Origin: Halolamina salifodinae
Lineage (GTDB): Archaea; Halobacteriota; Halobacteria; Halobacteriales; Haloferacaceae
DNA length: 64,000 nt
Assembly: GCF_017874235.1 (NCBI RefSeq)
Contig: NZ_JAGGLC010000001.1
Span: 496,001-560,000, forward strand
Reading direction: 5' to 3'
In this document: positions 1 through 9,213 of the stretch, piece after piece
How the letters are laid out: every line of letters starts with the position of its first letter
Position numbering within the stretch: the first letter of the stretch is position 1
The notes under the pieces: generated by a model
What the model was told of the DNA's origin: nothing
Databases searched by the model: none
Seen by the model: the letters and a program-made list of their open reading frames with translations, nothing else
Made by a program: the position numbers and the translations under genes

Positions 1-4
1 GGGC

Positions 5-397
5 TCAGGGACCGACGCCGAGGAAAACCTCCATCGCGAGCGAGACCGCCAGCGTCGCGACGCCCGTGAGAAACAGCTTCCAGTCGCGGCTCACGCGGTC
101 CTCGTAGGGGAGCAGTCGCCCCCGGAGCGGGGGAACCTGCTGGAGCGCCACCTCGACGTCGGCGGGTTCGTCGCTCTGGACGGTCACACGCTGCTCGTCA
201 CGGCCGGGGCGGGGGGGCTGGATGGCGAAGCTCCCGAGCCCGAACAGCAGCAGGCCGACGACGAACAGCACGTACTTCAGCGTGGGCAGGCCGTCGCCGA
301 ACAGCAGCGACGGGACCGCAGAGAAGACGACGGTCAGCGCCGTCGCCCCGGCGACCCAGAGGGCGGCCTCCACGAGACGGAGGATACGTCGGCTCAC
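5..397 (-). CDS. small integral membrane protein, last gene of the oligopeptide ABC operon
   Basis: A 130-residue protein of unknown function. About three hydrophobic segments are visible: residues 8-32, 41-60 and 108-127, with a charged, Arg/Asp-rich stretch between the second and third. Translation starts at a GTG whose last bases overlap the TGA stop of the upstream ATPase gene (GTGA), so it is almost certainly translated as part of the importer operon. I do not recognise a family. A role as an accessory membrane subunit is only inferred from position. It is complete, ending 5 bases into the window. Confidence 0.65.
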   Translation of the reverse strand: MSRRILRLVEAALWVAGATALTVVFSAVPSLLFGDGLPTLKYVLFVVGLLLFGLGSFAIQPPRPGRDEQRVTVQSDEPADVEVALQQVPPLRGRLLPYEDRVSRDWKLFLTGVATLAVSLAMEVFLGVGP

Positions 398-1710
398 CGC
401 CTGATTGCGGACTCGACGTCGTCGTACTCCTCGCGGTGGCGGTGACAGTAGCTCTCCCGGCCGCGGTCGCCGACCTGGTGGTGGGCCGGACGCTCCCGAT
501 CACAGACGCTGCCGAACGCCTCGTGGAGGCGCTCGCGGGCGTCCTGTGGGTGGCCGGCTTTCACCTGCTCGACCGCGTACGTGAGGTGGTCGTCGACGAC
601 CGGCGGGCGCTCGACGCCGTCGAACAGGTCCTTGACGGCCTCGTCGATGTCGTCGTACTTCGAGAACAGGCCGGCGCGACGCTTCACGCGGTCGACCGTG
701 CCCAGTTCGACGCGGGTCCGCTCCCGGACGATCTCGCGGAACCGCTCGATTGCGTCCCACGTCTCCTCGGAGACCTCCTCGAACCCCTCGGGACGGATCT
801 TCGCCGGACAGCGCGTCGAGAACTGACAGCCCTGGGGCGGGTCGCGCGGACTCGGCGGCGTGCCGGGGAGCGTGGTTCGCTCGCTCTCGTCGGTCGGGTC
901 GGGTCTGGGGATCGCCGACAGCAGCGACTTCGTGTAGGGGTTGACCGGGTCCTCGTACAGTTCCTCGGTCTCGCCGACCTCCATGATCTTCCCGAGGTAC
1001 ATCACCGCGACCCGGTCACAGATATGCCGGACGACGCTTAGGTCGTGGGCGATGAACAGGTACGTGAGATCGAACTCCTCCTGGAGGTCCTCGAGCAGCG
1101 TGATGATCTTCGCCTGGACGCTCACGTCCAGCGCCGAGACCGGTTCGTCGAGAACGACGAACTCCGGCTCCAGGGCGAGCGCGCGGGCGATACCGACCCG
1201 CTGGCGCTGGCCGCCGGAGAACTGGTGGGGGTAGCGGTAGTAGTGCTCCTCACGCAGGCCGACCCGCGAGAGCAGGTCCATCACCCGCTTGCGGCGCTCG
1301 CGTTCGGTCCCCTTATCGTGGGCGTCGAGCGGTTCGCGGACGATTTCGCCCACGGTCATCCGGTCGTTGAGGCTGGACTCGGGGTCCTGAAACACGATCT
1401 GGGCGTTGCGCCGCCACCGTTTCAGGTCCGATCCCTCGAGCGTCGTGATGTCGGTGCCGTCGAAGGAGACGGTTCCCGACGTCGCCTGTTCGAGTCTGAG
1501 GAGCGTCCGGCCCAGCGTACTCTTGCCAGATCCGGACTCGCCGACCAGACCGAACGTCTCGCCGCGTTTGATATCGAGGTCGACGCCGTCGACGGCTTTC
1601 ACCGGCGGCGGCGAGAACATCCCGTCGTCGCCGTAGTACTTCTCGAGGTTCCGCACCTCGATGAGCGTCTCCTCGTCGGTGTCGTCGTGACGCTGTGTCG
1701 CCTGGCTCAT
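394..1710 (-). CDS. oligopeptide/dipeptide ABC transporter ATP-binding protein (DppF/OppF type)
   Basis: Second ATPase of a peptide-type importer, powering uptake from the cytoplasmic face. The 438-residue protein has Walker [10 protein letters not shown] at residues 57-65, an ABC signature SGGQRQR near residue 165 and Walker [11 protein letters not shown] just after. The C-terminal oligopeptide/dipeptide extension contains CQFSTRCP and more Cys residues and is longer than in bacterial DppF; long extensions of this kind are common in haloarchaea. Its ATG overlaps the stop of the preceding ATPase gene (ATGA), showing translational coupling. The real substrate could be peptides or a sugar; the sequence does not say. 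Confidence 0.92.
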   Translation of the reverse strand: MSQATQRHDDTDEETLIEVRNLEKYYGDDGMFSPPPVKAVDGVDLDIKRGETFGLVGESGSGKSTLGRTLLRLEQATSGTVSFDGTDITTLEGSDLKRWRRNAQIVFQDPESSLNDRMTVGEIVREPLDAHDKGTERERRKRVMDLLSRVGLREEHYYRYPHQFSGGQRQRVGIARALALEPEFVVLDEPVSALDVSVQAKIITLLEDLQEEFDLTYLFIAHDLSVVRHICDRVAVMYLGKIMEVGETEELYEDPVNPYTKSLLSAIPRPDPTDESERTTLPGTPPSPRDPPQGCQFSTRCPAKIRPEGFEEVSEETWDAIERFREIVRERTRVELGTVDRVKRRAGLFSKYDDIDEAVKDLFDGVERPPVVDDHLTYAVEQVKAGHPQDARERLHEAFGSVCDRERPAHHQVGDRGRESYCHRHREEYDDVESAIRR

Positions 1711-2744
1711 TCGTGGTCACCTCCCGTCTCCGCCTGCGCTCGATGGTGTTCGACTCGCTCCGACCGCGACTTCTCCCCGGGGTAGAGCAGACAGGCCGCA
1801 GTGTGCTCCGGGCCGACCTCGACGTGTTGGGGGTGGGCCTGCTCACAGGCGTCGAACGCGTGCTCACACCGCGGCGCGAACCGGCAGTGCGACGCCGCCT
1901 CGTTCGCCGTCGGCACGTCCCCCTCGATGGTTCGAAGCTGTTCGCTCCCGTCCTGCCTGCCCGGAATCGCGTCGAGCAGCCCCTCGGTGTAGGGGTGGGT
2001 GGGACTCGCAAACAGCTCCTCGACCGGCGCGGTCTCGACGATCTCGCCGGCGTACATCACGTTGACGCGGTCGGCGATTTCGGCGATGACGCCCATGTCG
2101 TGAGTGATGAACAGGATCGAGAGACCTCGCTCCTCCTGGAGCTCCTGGAGCAGTTCGAGGATCTGGGCCTCGATGGTCACGTCGAGCGCTGTCGTCGGCT
2201 CGTCGCAGATGAGGAACTCCGGATCACACGCCAGCATCATCGCGATCATCGCGCGCTGGCGCATCCCGCCCGAGAACTCGTGTGGGTACTCGTCGAGTCG
2301 GCGGGGCGCGTCGGGGATGGCGACCGCTTCGAGCAGGTCGATCGCCTCCTCGCGGGCCTCCTCGCCGGTGAGGTCCTGGTTCTCCTCGAGCGCCTCGATG
2401 ATCTGGTTGCCGACGGTGTAGACGGGGTTGAGCGACTTCTGGGGATCCTGGAACACCATCCCGATCCCGCTGCCCCGGATCTCGCGGTACTGCGCGTCGT
2501 CGAACTCGGTTAGCTCCTGGCCGTTGAACCGGATCGAGGAGCCAGGGAGGATCTCCCCGGGACTTTCGACCAGCCCCATGATCGAGCGGGCGGTGACGGA
2601 TTTGCCCGACCCGGACTCGCCGACGATGCCGACGGTTTCGCCGCGGCCGACGTCGAAGCTGACGCCGTCGACGGCACGGATGGTCTCGCGGTCGGTGTGG
2701 AACACCGTCCGGAGGTTGCTGACCGAGAGCACTGGCTCGGACAT
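1707..2744 (-). CDS. oligopeptide/dipeptide ABC transporter ATP-binding protein (DppD/OppD type)
   Basis: First ATPase of the importer, 345 residues. It shows Walker [10 protein letters not shown] near residue 40, signature SGGMRQR, Walker B LICDEPTTALD, and the C-terminal oligopeptide-binding extension with CRFAPRCEHAFDAC. It would pair with the neighbouring DppF-type ATPase as a heterodimer under the two permeases. Its start codon overlaps the permease stop by one base, so the genes form a tight operon. Family assignment is secure; substrate is not determined. Confidence 0.93.
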   Translation of the reverse strand: MSEPVLSVSNLRTVFHTDRETIRAVDGVSFDVGRGETVGIVGESGSGKSVTARSIMGLVESPGEILPGSSIRFNGQELTEFDDAQYREIRGSGIGMVFQDPQKSLNPVYTVGNQIIEALEENQDLTGEEAREEAIDLLEAVAIPDAPRRLDEYPHEFSGGMRQRAMIAMMLACDPEFLICDEPTTALDVTIEAQILELLQELQEERGLSILFITHDMGVIAEIADRVNVMYAGEIVETAPVEELFASPTHPYTEGLLDAIPGRQDGSEQLRTIEGDVPTANEAASHCRFAPRCEHAFDACEQAHPQHVEVGPEHTAACLLYPGEKSRSERVEHHRAQAETGGDHE

Positions 2745-4273
2745 CAGGCACCACCCCCTGCGGCCGCTTCGTCGTCGTCGCCACCGGCGCTCTCGGGGTC
2801 GATGGCGTCACGGATCCCGTCGCCGAGGGCGTTGAGCCCCGTGACGAGGACCACGATCATCGCCCCCGGGATGAACGAGATATGCCACGATGGGCCCGAG
2901 ACGTAGCTCTGACCCAACGAGACCGCCCGGCCCCACGCGGGGGTCGGCGGCGTGATACCCAACCCGTTCCCGAGGAACGAGAGCGCTGCGAGACCGACGA
3001 TGATACCGCCGGTCGACATCGAGGCGTACACGAGCAGATAGCCGGTGATATACGGGAACATGTGTTTTCGCATGATCGTCCGCGGCGGCTGACCGAAGCT
3101 CTCGGCGGCGTCGACCCACTCCTCCTGGGCGACTTGGAGTGCCGGGCCACGTACCGCGCGCCAGAGGAACGGCCAGCCAGTGAAGGCGAAGATGAGCGCC
3201 AACAGGAACCCGCCGTCCAACACCCCCGCGAGCCAGTGGTTGGCGAAGATGGCGCTAATCATGATCAGCAGCAACAGTCGCGGGACGGAGACGATACCGT
3301 CTGCGGTCGTCAGCAGCGTCAGGTCGATGTTGCCGCCGTAGAACGCCGACACCATCGCCAGCCCACCCGCGATGAGCGCGCTCAGACCGATTGCGAGCCC
3401 CGCGACGATGAGCGTGATGCGGGCCCCGCCCATCATGAAGGTGAACAGGTCCCGCCCGTTGGGGAGCGTGCCGAACGGGTGGAACCGGTTGAAGTTGTCG
3501 TAGGTCATCGGGCCGACGTTCTGGTCGCCCGCGCCCTTCGACTTCGAGTTGAAGTTGGCGTCGCCGGCGGCGACGGTTTCGACGGCGCCGGCGTCCGCGT
3601 TGAAGTACGTCACCTCGTGGCTGTACGGCGAGACGATGTTCTGTGAGACGGTGGTCGGGCCGAGCGCCGGGCCGAACAGCGCCATGATCAGGAACAGCGC
3701 GAGCACGAAGATCCCGAACTGGCCCCAGCGGTGATCACGGAGTCGGTCGATCATGTCGTCGGTCGGGGTCCAGTCGGCCTGGCGGTAGTGCGCCCGGAAG
3801 ACGAGCCATCCACGGAACAGCCAGTAGAACGTAAACAGGGAGTAGCCGACGATGAGCAGCACCCGAACCGCCCACGCCAGCGCCGGCTCCAGTCCTAGGA
3901 ACGTGTCGACCCAGGGCCCGTCCGCGCTCGCGAGATGCCCCTGATTGGGGATGGTCTCCCGGCTGAGCAGCGTCGGGAGCCCTTCGGCGGCGTCGCGGGC
4001 GGTCGTGACCGCGCCGGAGAGCGCCGACTGCACGTCGACGACCGCAGCGGAGGCACCCGTGAGGCCGACGAGGCCGAACAGCACGTCGAAGATAGCGGTG
4101 ACGCCGACGACGGCCGCATCGAGTATCGACAGCAGGCCGCCGAGCAGCGAGCCGATCTGGACCAGCGCCAGCGCGGCCATCACCGCCGCCCACCGGAGCG
4201 CCGGTTCGGGGTCGGCTTCGAGCCGTGAGCGGAGCGTGCTGTCCTCGTCGAAGCGAGAGGTTGGTTCCTCCAT
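2744..4273 (-). CDS. peptide-type ABC transporter permease (DppC type) with long N-terminal extension
   Basis: Inner-membrane permease subunit, 509 residues. Residues 1-190 are an extension with hydrophobic segments near 29-70 and 130-158. The DppC-like part begins with a segment near 188-208, then a roughly 80-residue hydrophilic loop and the binding-protein-dependent transport domain (about 290-490). The cytoplasmic coupling (EAA-like) loop EEWVDAAESFGQPPR contacts the ATPases. Bacterial DppC is about 300 residues, so the extension is notable, though long N-termini are usual in haloarchaeal homologues. It lies 2 bases after the DppB gene. Confidence 0.9.
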   Translation of the reverse strand: MEEPTSRFDEDSTLRSRLEADPEPALRWAAVMAALALVQIGSLLGGLLSILDAAVVGVTAIFDVLFGLVGLTGASAAVVDVQSALSGAVTTARDAAEGLPTLLSRETIPNQGHLASADGPWVDTFLGLEPALAWAVRVLLIVGYSLFTFYWLFRGWLVFRAHYRQADWTPTDDMIDRLRDHRWGQFGIFVLALFLIMALFGPALGPTTVSQNIVSPYSHEVTYFNADAGAVETVAAGDANFNSKSKGAGDQNVGPMTYDNFNRFHPFGTLPNGRDLFTFMMGGARITLIVAGLAIGLSALIAGGLAMVSAFYGGNIDLTLLTTADGIVSVPRLLLLIMISAIFANHWLAGVLDGGFLLALIFAFTGWPFLWRAVRGPALQVAQEEWVDAAESFGQPPRTIMRKHMFPYITGYLLVYASMSTGGIIVGLAALSFLGNGLGITPPTPAWGRAVSLGQSYVSGPSWHISFIPGAMIVVLVTGLNALGDGIRDAIDPESAGGDDDEAAAGGGA

Positions 4274-4275
4274 CG

Positions 4276-5379
4276 TTACCTCCCCGCGTCCTCGAGGGTG
4301 ATGCGCGGGTCAACCATGGTGTAGAGCAGGTCCTGTAGTATGTTCATCAGTACTTGGATGACCACGAAGATGAAGACGAGTCCCATCACGACGGGGATGT
4401 CCGGCCCGAGAACGGCTCTGAAAAAGAGGTTCCCGAGGCCGTTGATGCTGAACACCTTCTCGACGAGCACGCTCCCGCCGATCAGCAGGTAGAACTCCCC
4501 CATAATGACCGGGAGCAGCGGGACGACCGCGTTCCGACCGACGTGCTTGACGATGATGCGTCGACTGGAGAGCCCCTTGGCTTTGGCCGTCTCGACGTAT
4601 TTCGAGTTGATACTCTCCAGGACGGCGGTCCGGCCGATTCGGATCTCGTTCCCCATCGACGCCGACCCGAGGACGAGCGCCGCCGGGAGGATCCACTTGA
4701 ACGCGATAAGTACGTTCCCCACGTTCGGTATCGGAAGGAACAGTAGTTCGAGCACCGGAACACCCTGGAACAGGTCGACGACGGTGAACAGGTTCCCCAC
4801 TTCGTCCGGGGTCCCGATCACGTCGGTTTTGAGACCGTAATCGCTCCCCAAACCGCGATACCATCCGAGCGCACCGCCCGCGGAGAGACTCCCCGCGAGC
4901 ATCACCGCGAGCCAGAAGTTCGGCATCGCACGCCAGATGATGCCGCCGCCGGAGGCGAGGTAGTCGCTCCAGCTGTTGGCCTTGAGACCGGCGAAGAGAC
5001 CGATCGGGATACCGAACAGCAGCGCGATGACGACCGACCACCAGCCCAGCCAGAGCGTTGCCGGCATGCGGTTGCCGATGACTTCGGTGACCGGGACGCC
5101 CCGCTGGATGATCCACGACTGACCGAACTGGAGGGTAAACAGGTCGTACATCACGGTGGCGTACTGCTCCCAGATCGGGACCTGTGTCCCGTTGGGACGG
5201 ATGTAGCCGAGCGCGATGCGAAGCTGTCGGATGTCACTCGCCGTGGCGTCCCGACCCAGGATGGTCATCACGGGGTCGATGGGGCCACGGTACATGATGA
5301 GAAACGACATCGTGAGGCCAAAGAGGACGACCGGAACCCCCAGCGCGAGTCGTTTCGCGAGATACGTAAGCCGGTTCAT
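4276..5379 (-). CDS. peptide-type ABC transporter permease (DppB type)
   Basis: Partner permease of 367 residues with an N-terminal membrane segment (about residues 9-30) followed by the DppB/OppB large loop and a transport domain with the coupling loop ETAKAKGLSSRRIIVKH. It begins at an ATG and is followed after 2 bases by the DppC-type gene. A 228-base gap separates it from the upstream binding-protein gene, so it could be read from the same transcript at lower level or from its own promoter in that gap. Confidence 0.92.
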   Translation of the reverse strand: MNRLTYLAKRLALGVPVVLFGLTMSFLIMYRGPIDPVMTILGRDATASDIRQLRIALGYIRPNGTQVPIWEQYATVMYDLFTLQFGQSWIIQRGVPVTEVIGNRMPATLWLGWWSVVIALLFGIPIGLFAGLKANSWSDYLASGGGIIWRAMPNFWLAVMLAGSLSAGGALGWYRGLGSDYGLKTDVIGTPDEVGNLFTVVDLFQGVPVLELLFLPIPNVGNVLIAFKWILPAALVLGSASMGNEIRIGRTAVLESINSKYVETAKAKGLSSRRIIVKHVGRNAVVPLLPVIMGEFYLLIGGSVLVEKVFSINGLGNLFFRAVLGPDIPVVMGLVFIFVVIQVLMNILQDLLYTMVDPRITLEDAGR

Positions 5380-5607
5380 CGACGACTCACCACCGTGTTC
5401 GGCCGAGAGGCTGTGTCGGGCGACGGCGAGTTCGTTCGACCGGCAGTGGAGGGGCAGGTCGTGATACTCAGGACGTCGGTATCGGTACTGTAACGACTCA
5501 TATTGGAGATGGAATCCGTTTCATAACCGTTTCTAGTCGGCTGTTCGTGCTACGAAAAAGTCCACGACCGGTTTCAGCATATCGAAAGTCGGCTGCACGA
5601 GCGCAGC
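5380..5607. other. non-coding gap between binding-protein and permease genes
   Basis: 228 bases with no convincing ORF. Reading toward the permeases, a T-rich run just past the binding-protein stop (around 5555-5563) could attenuate transcription, which would fit the usual excess of binding protein over membrane components. An AT-rich stretch near 5515-5530 might be a second promoter for the permease genes. Both are weak suggestions. Confidence 0.3.
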
Positions 5608-7449
5608 CTACTCGCCCTGCCAGTGGCTCTGGTACGCGTCGGCGCCACCCGGGTAGACCTGGGTCGGCGTGAGGTGGTACGCCGAAGCGCCACGCCCCTT
5701 GAAGACGCTCTCGACGAACTGGTCGCGGTTGATGACGTACGCCATCGCCTCACGAACCGGCTTGGGCACGTTCTCGAGGTTGAACGCGACGTAGTAGCTG
5801 TTGATCGTCGGCGTCTGGGCCATGTTGACCGTCTTGTCGTTCTGGAGCGGCCCGTAGGTCCCTCGGTCGATGCCGTCCTCGGTCCGATCGATGCTGACCT
5901 TGCTCGGGTCGTACTTCGAGGTCGGGATGGCTGCGAGGTCGGCGTTCTCGTTCAGGAAGTAGTTGTACTGCGCCGTGGTGTCGGTGATGATGGCGGCGTC
6001 GATGCCGTCGATGGCGGGCGCCTGACCGTGGTAGTCCGCGAACGCGTCCGCGGAGAACTCCCCACCGTTGCCCGACTCCCAGTTGGCGAACTCGAAGGGG
6101 CCCGAGCCGACGGGGTTCGAGGTGGAGAACTCCTCCCAGCTCATGTCGCCGTCGTAGCCCTCGATGTCGCCGACGATGCCTTCCGGAACGACGGAGAACG
6201 CCGAGTAGGCGAGCACCGACAGCGCGAACGGGAACGTGTCCTCGAGCGAGACCTTGAAGCTGTACTCGCCGGTCTTCTCGACGCCGGTCGACCCGGGGAC
6301 GACGTTGCCGTCGTCGTCGGTCTCGCGGACGATGTTGAGCACCGAGTTCGGGAAGTAGGTGTTCGTGGAGTTCGGGGACTCGACGAGGCGGCGGAGCGAG
6401 TAGACCATGTCGTCGGCCGTGACCTCGCCGTAGTCGCCGTGGAACTGGATCCCCTGCTTGAGCGTGAACTCGTACTCGGTCAGGTCGTCGCTGATGGAGT
6501 AGTCCTCGACCAGCAGGTTCCGGACCTCGGTGGTCCCGTTGTGGTAGTTCATCGGCGCGTCGAACATGTTCATGATCTTCCGGCCCGACGCGGTGTTGCC
6601 CGAGGCGATCGGGTCGAGGGCACTGAACGTGGCCGAGATCTTGTCGAGACGGTCCTTCCCCTCGAGGCCGCCGACCGAGATGTTCTCCTTCGCCCGGGAG
6701 CCGCCCATCCCGCCGGGCGGGTTGTAGTCGAGGCGGTCGTACCAGAACGACTGCGAGACCTGGTGGTAGACCGGGATCAGCGCGGCCGACTCCCAGAGCC
6801 CCTCCTCCATCTTGGCGGTGGCGTCGTCACGGGTCGCCTGCGCCTCGTCGGACTGCTCGGGGTTGTTCTGGATCCGGTCGAACTGCTCGGTCATGAACTT
6901 CCGAACCGCGGGGCTACCCTTGGCGTCCTCGGACCAGAAGAGGCGTGCGCCGTTCGGCGTCGACCCCTCCGCGTCGTACACCGTGTTCTCGGGGTCGATG
7001 AGCTGGAGGAAGTTCTGGGGCGCGGGGTAGTCGGCGATCCAGCCGAGCGTGTACGCGTCCATATCGCCCTTCTCGGTTTTTTCGAGCAGCCCACCGAAGT
7101 CCGCCTCGGCGATGCTCATCTCGATGTGGGCGGACTCGAGCCGGGAACGGATGGTGTTAGCCATCTCCTTCCAGGCCGGGCTCGTGTACTGGAGCCAGTC
7201 GAGCTCGTACACGTTGTCCGGGCCGTAGCCAGCCTCCTCCATCACCTGCTTCGCGCTGGCGACGTCGGTCTCGCCCGGCGAGTACGGGTACGAGTCGTGC
7301 CCTTCGAACTCCTCTGTCTCGGTGGTCGAGGTGTCCGTCTCGGTATCGGTCCCCTCGCCACCCCCACATCCCGCAATGCTCGTGGTCAACGCGGCAGCAC
7401 CGGTTGCTTTCAGGAAACGCCGCCGGTTATAGTCGCTATTTCGAGCCAT
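5608..7449 (-). CDS. extracellular solute-binding protein, SBP_bac_5 (DppA) family, lobes in permuted order
   Basis: Lipid-anchored binding protein that would deliver substrate to the ABC importer encoded downstream. 613 residues. The N-terminus has a Tat-type RRRFLK (residues 9-14) and a lipobox ending at Cys28 (IAGC), then an acidic Thr/Glu linker. The order of conserved blocks is odd. The block normally near the C-terminus (AKQVMEEAGY, then GWIADYPAPQNFLQ) occupies residues 52-260. The block normally at the mature N-terminus (SALDPIASGNTASG, then TLKQGIQFHGD) follows at about 262. The protein ends right after VREAMAYVINRDQF and the PGGADAYQSHW stretch, where family members usually continue into the C-terminal lobe. 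This looks like a circular permutation. Family assignment is secure; the permutation rests on my memory of family block order. Confidence 0.88.
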   Translation of the reverse strand: MARNSDYNRRRFLKATGAAALTTSIAGCGGGEGTDTETDTSTTETEEFEGHDSYPYSPGETDVASAKQVMEEAGYGPDNVYELDWLQYTSPAWKEMANTIRSRLESAHIEMSIAEADFGGLLEKTEKGDMDAYTLGWIADYPAPQNFLQLIDPENTVYDAEGSTPNGARLFWSEDAKGSPAVRKFMTEQFDRIQNNPEQSDEAQATRDDATAKMEEGLWESAALIPVYHQVSQSFWYDRLDYNPPGGMGGSRAKENISVGGLEGKDRLDKISATFSALDPIASGNTASGRKIMNMFDAPMNYHNGTTEVRNLLVEDYSISDDLTEYEFTLKQGIQFHGDYGEVTADDMVYSLRRLVESPNSTNTYFPNSVLNIVRETDDDGNVVPGSTGVEKTGEYSFKVSLEDTFPFALSVLAYSAFSVVPEGIVGDIEGYDGDMSWEEFSTSNPVGSGPFEFANWESGNGGEFSADAFADYHGQAPAIDGIDAAIITDTTAQYNYFLNENADLAAIPTSKYDPSKVSIDRTEDGIDRGTYGPLQNDKTVNMAQTPTINSYYVAFNLENVPKPVREAMAYVINRDQFVESVFKGRGASAYHLTPTQVYPGGADAYQSHWQGE

Positions 7450-7475
7450 TCCACATGATATCCTAATGGAAAATC

Positions 7476-7489
7476 ATTAAATCCTTCGA
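7476..7489 (-). promoter_or_regulatory. TATA box and BRE of the binding-protein gene
   Basis: On the minus strand, BRE-like CGAAGG is followed directly by ATTTAAT. The TATA centre lies about 30 bases before the ATG at 7449, which places the expected transcription start only a few bases upstream of the start codon. A leaderless message is therefore likely, the common haloarchaeal arrangement. This promoter would drive the importer operon. Confidence 0.6.
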
Positions 7490-7732
7490 AACAGCCTTAA
7501 AGACACGTAGCACGGCTCAGTTAAATCAGTTCGAGAAGGGAGTCGCATGTTCGTGTCAGTGTCTGTTGTTGAACTGGACGGGATCGATGATCGAGACGGC
7601 GTTCCATCGGTCCCGAACAGGGTCCCTACCCACCGAATCACGTAAGAGCGGAAGGTCGTGCTGAAACCACCCGACTGACGACGCGAGCCGACTTACCGAA
7701 ACCTGTTCCCCGGTGGCGAAACTGGGGACGCT
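7490..7732. other. non-coding gap between importer operon and trmY
   Basis: About 240 bases between divergently transcribed genes. It holds the minus-strand operon promoter at its left edge and presumably the trmY promoter, which I cannot place with confidence. No ORF, RNA gene or clear repeat was seen. Confidence 0.4.
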
Positions 7733-8329
7733 ATGCGCCAGTTCCTCGTCGTCGGCCACGACGTGCCGACCGAGCCGTCCTTCTCGCTCGACGATATCGC
7801 CGGCGGCGCTGGCCGCCTCGACGTGCTGTGTCGCTGTGTCAACTCCGCCTTCTTCCTCTCGCACGACCTGCGCGAGGACGTGAAAGTCCACCTCGTGCTC
7901 GGCGACGAGTACACCGTCAGCTTCGACGGCGCGCACCTCCGCCGCCTGAACCCCGACGAGCGCTCGACAGCCGCGCTGATCCGTGGCGCGCTAGAGGAGA
8001 AACGCGAGGCCATCGGCCACCAGCCAGTCGAAACGAGCCCCGGCGTCTCGCTCTACCGGATGGGCTTTGCGGACACGTTCGAGCGCGTTTCTCGGGACGC
8101 GACGGTGGTCCAACTTCACGAGGACGGCGACCCGCTTCCGGACGCTGAGCCGCCGGCGGACCCACTGTTCGTGCTCTCGGATCACCACGACTTCGCCGGC
8201 GCCGAAGAAGCCCTGCTGGACGAGAAGGCCGATCGGCGGGTACGCGTCGGCCCGAAACTGCTCCACGCCGACCACACCATCACGGTGGCGCACAACTACC
8301 TCGACACCGAGGGGTTCGAGCGGTACTGA
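7733..8329 (+). CDS. trmY: tRNA (pseudouridine(54)-N1)-methyltransferase
   Basis: SAM-dependent SPOUT-class enzyme that methylates pseudouridine 54 in the tRNA T-loop, giving the archaeal m1-psi54 in place of ribothymidine. 198 residues, the expected size. Recognisable features are the N-terminal MRQFLVVGHDVPTEPSF, the central VNSAFFLSHDLREDV, and the C-terminal knot region with LFVLSDHHDF and GPKLLHADHTI. It stands alone, converging on the RAD55-like ATPase gene 6 bases downstream. Confidence 0.92.
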   Translation: MRQFLVVGHDVPTEPSFSLDDIAGGAGRLDVLCRCVNSAFFLSHDLREDVKVHLVLGDEYTVSFDGAHLRRLNPDERSTAALIRGALEEKREAIGHQPVETSPGVSLYRMGFADTFERVSRDATVVQLHEDGDPLPDAEPPADPLFVLSDHHDFAGAEEALLDEKADRRVRVGPKLLHADHTITVAHNYLDTEGFERY

Positions 8330-8335
8330 CGCCCT

Positions 8336-9199
8336 TTAGCGGATCTTCCGCACGTCGCTCACGTCGAAGCCGCCCTCGTGGATCTCGGTTTCGAACTGGA
8401 CGATGTTCTCGGCCTCTAGTTGTGAGAGCACGCCGCGGAACTGCCGGACGACCATGGAGCGGGCGCGCTGCGAGCCGCCGGACTCCCACGAGAACTCGAA
8501 GGTGCCCTCGGCGGCGTCCATCAGTTGGCCGAACTCCGTCCGGGTGAGCGTGTCGCGGTTGACGATCATGATGATCAGCCCGTCCCAGTTGTGGGAGGCT
8601 TTCGTCAGCCCGCGCAGCAGCGTCGTGATGTCGCTCCACTCCACGTCGTCGCCAACGGCGCCGACCAGATCGGAGATGGAGTCGATGATCACGAGGTTCC
8701 CCGCCGCGTTCTCGTTGAGGTAGTCCCCCAGCGCCCCGAGCACGTCGTCAGTGCCGGTATCCTTCCCGAGGTCCTCGATAGTCTGGGGCTCGCCCACGTA
8801 CCACTCCCGCGGGATCGGCGAGAGTTGGAAGAACTCCGGCGAGAGGTCGCGGAACTGGATGCTGTCGGTCGCGGCGTCGACGATCTCCTCGTCCATGGTG
8901 TACCCCATCTCCCGGGCGATCTCGCCGCCGTCGGCAGTGAAAGAGAGGTAGTGGACCTCCGGGGGCACCACCGATCGCTCGTGGAGGTCGCCGTAGTAGA
9001 GGTCGAACAGCTCCGGGTCCGCCGCCGAGAGTGCGTTCATCACCGCCGCGGTGTGGGCGAACTCGCGCCCGCCCGCCCCGGACTCGCCGGCGGCCAGCAG
9101 CGTGCTCCCCGGCGGCGCCCCGCCCTGCAGGATCCTGTCGATGCGCGCGACGCCAAGCGGTAGCCGCTCCATGCTCCTTCGAGGGGCTGCCGACGGCAT
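8336..9199 (-). CDS. RAD55/KaiC-like ATPase (haloarchaeal HTR-like protein) with degenerate P-loop
   Basis: A RecA-fold protein of 287 residues. The KaiC/RAD55 start LPLGVARIDRILQGGAPPGS is followed by a P-loop that reads GESGAGGRE, lacking the expected Lys-Ser/Thr, and a Walker B-like LVIIDSISDLVG. Such proteins in haloarchaea are thought to be signalling or regulatory rather than recombinases. ATP hydrolysis is doubtful given the missing lysine. An internal ATG at 9172 (Met10) is an alternative start. It follows the RFAP-synthase-like gene by 14 bases and is probably co-transcribed with it. Confidence 0.75.
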   Translation of the reverse strand: MPSAAPRRSMERLPLGVARIDRILQGGAPPGSTLLAAGESGAGGREFAHTAAVMNALSAADPELFDLYYGDLHERSVVPPEVHYLSFTADGGEIAREMGYTMDEEIVDAATDSIQFRDLSPEFFQLSPIPREWYVGEPQTIEDLGKDTGTDDVLGALGDYLNENAAGNLVIIDSISDLVGAVGDDVEWSDITTLLRGLTKASHNWDGLIIMIVNRDTLTRTEFGQLMDAAEGTFEFSWESGGSQRARSMVVRQFRGVLSQLEAENIVQFETEIHEGGFDVSDVRKIR

Positions 9200-9213
9200 A
9201 AAGGGTTCCCGTG

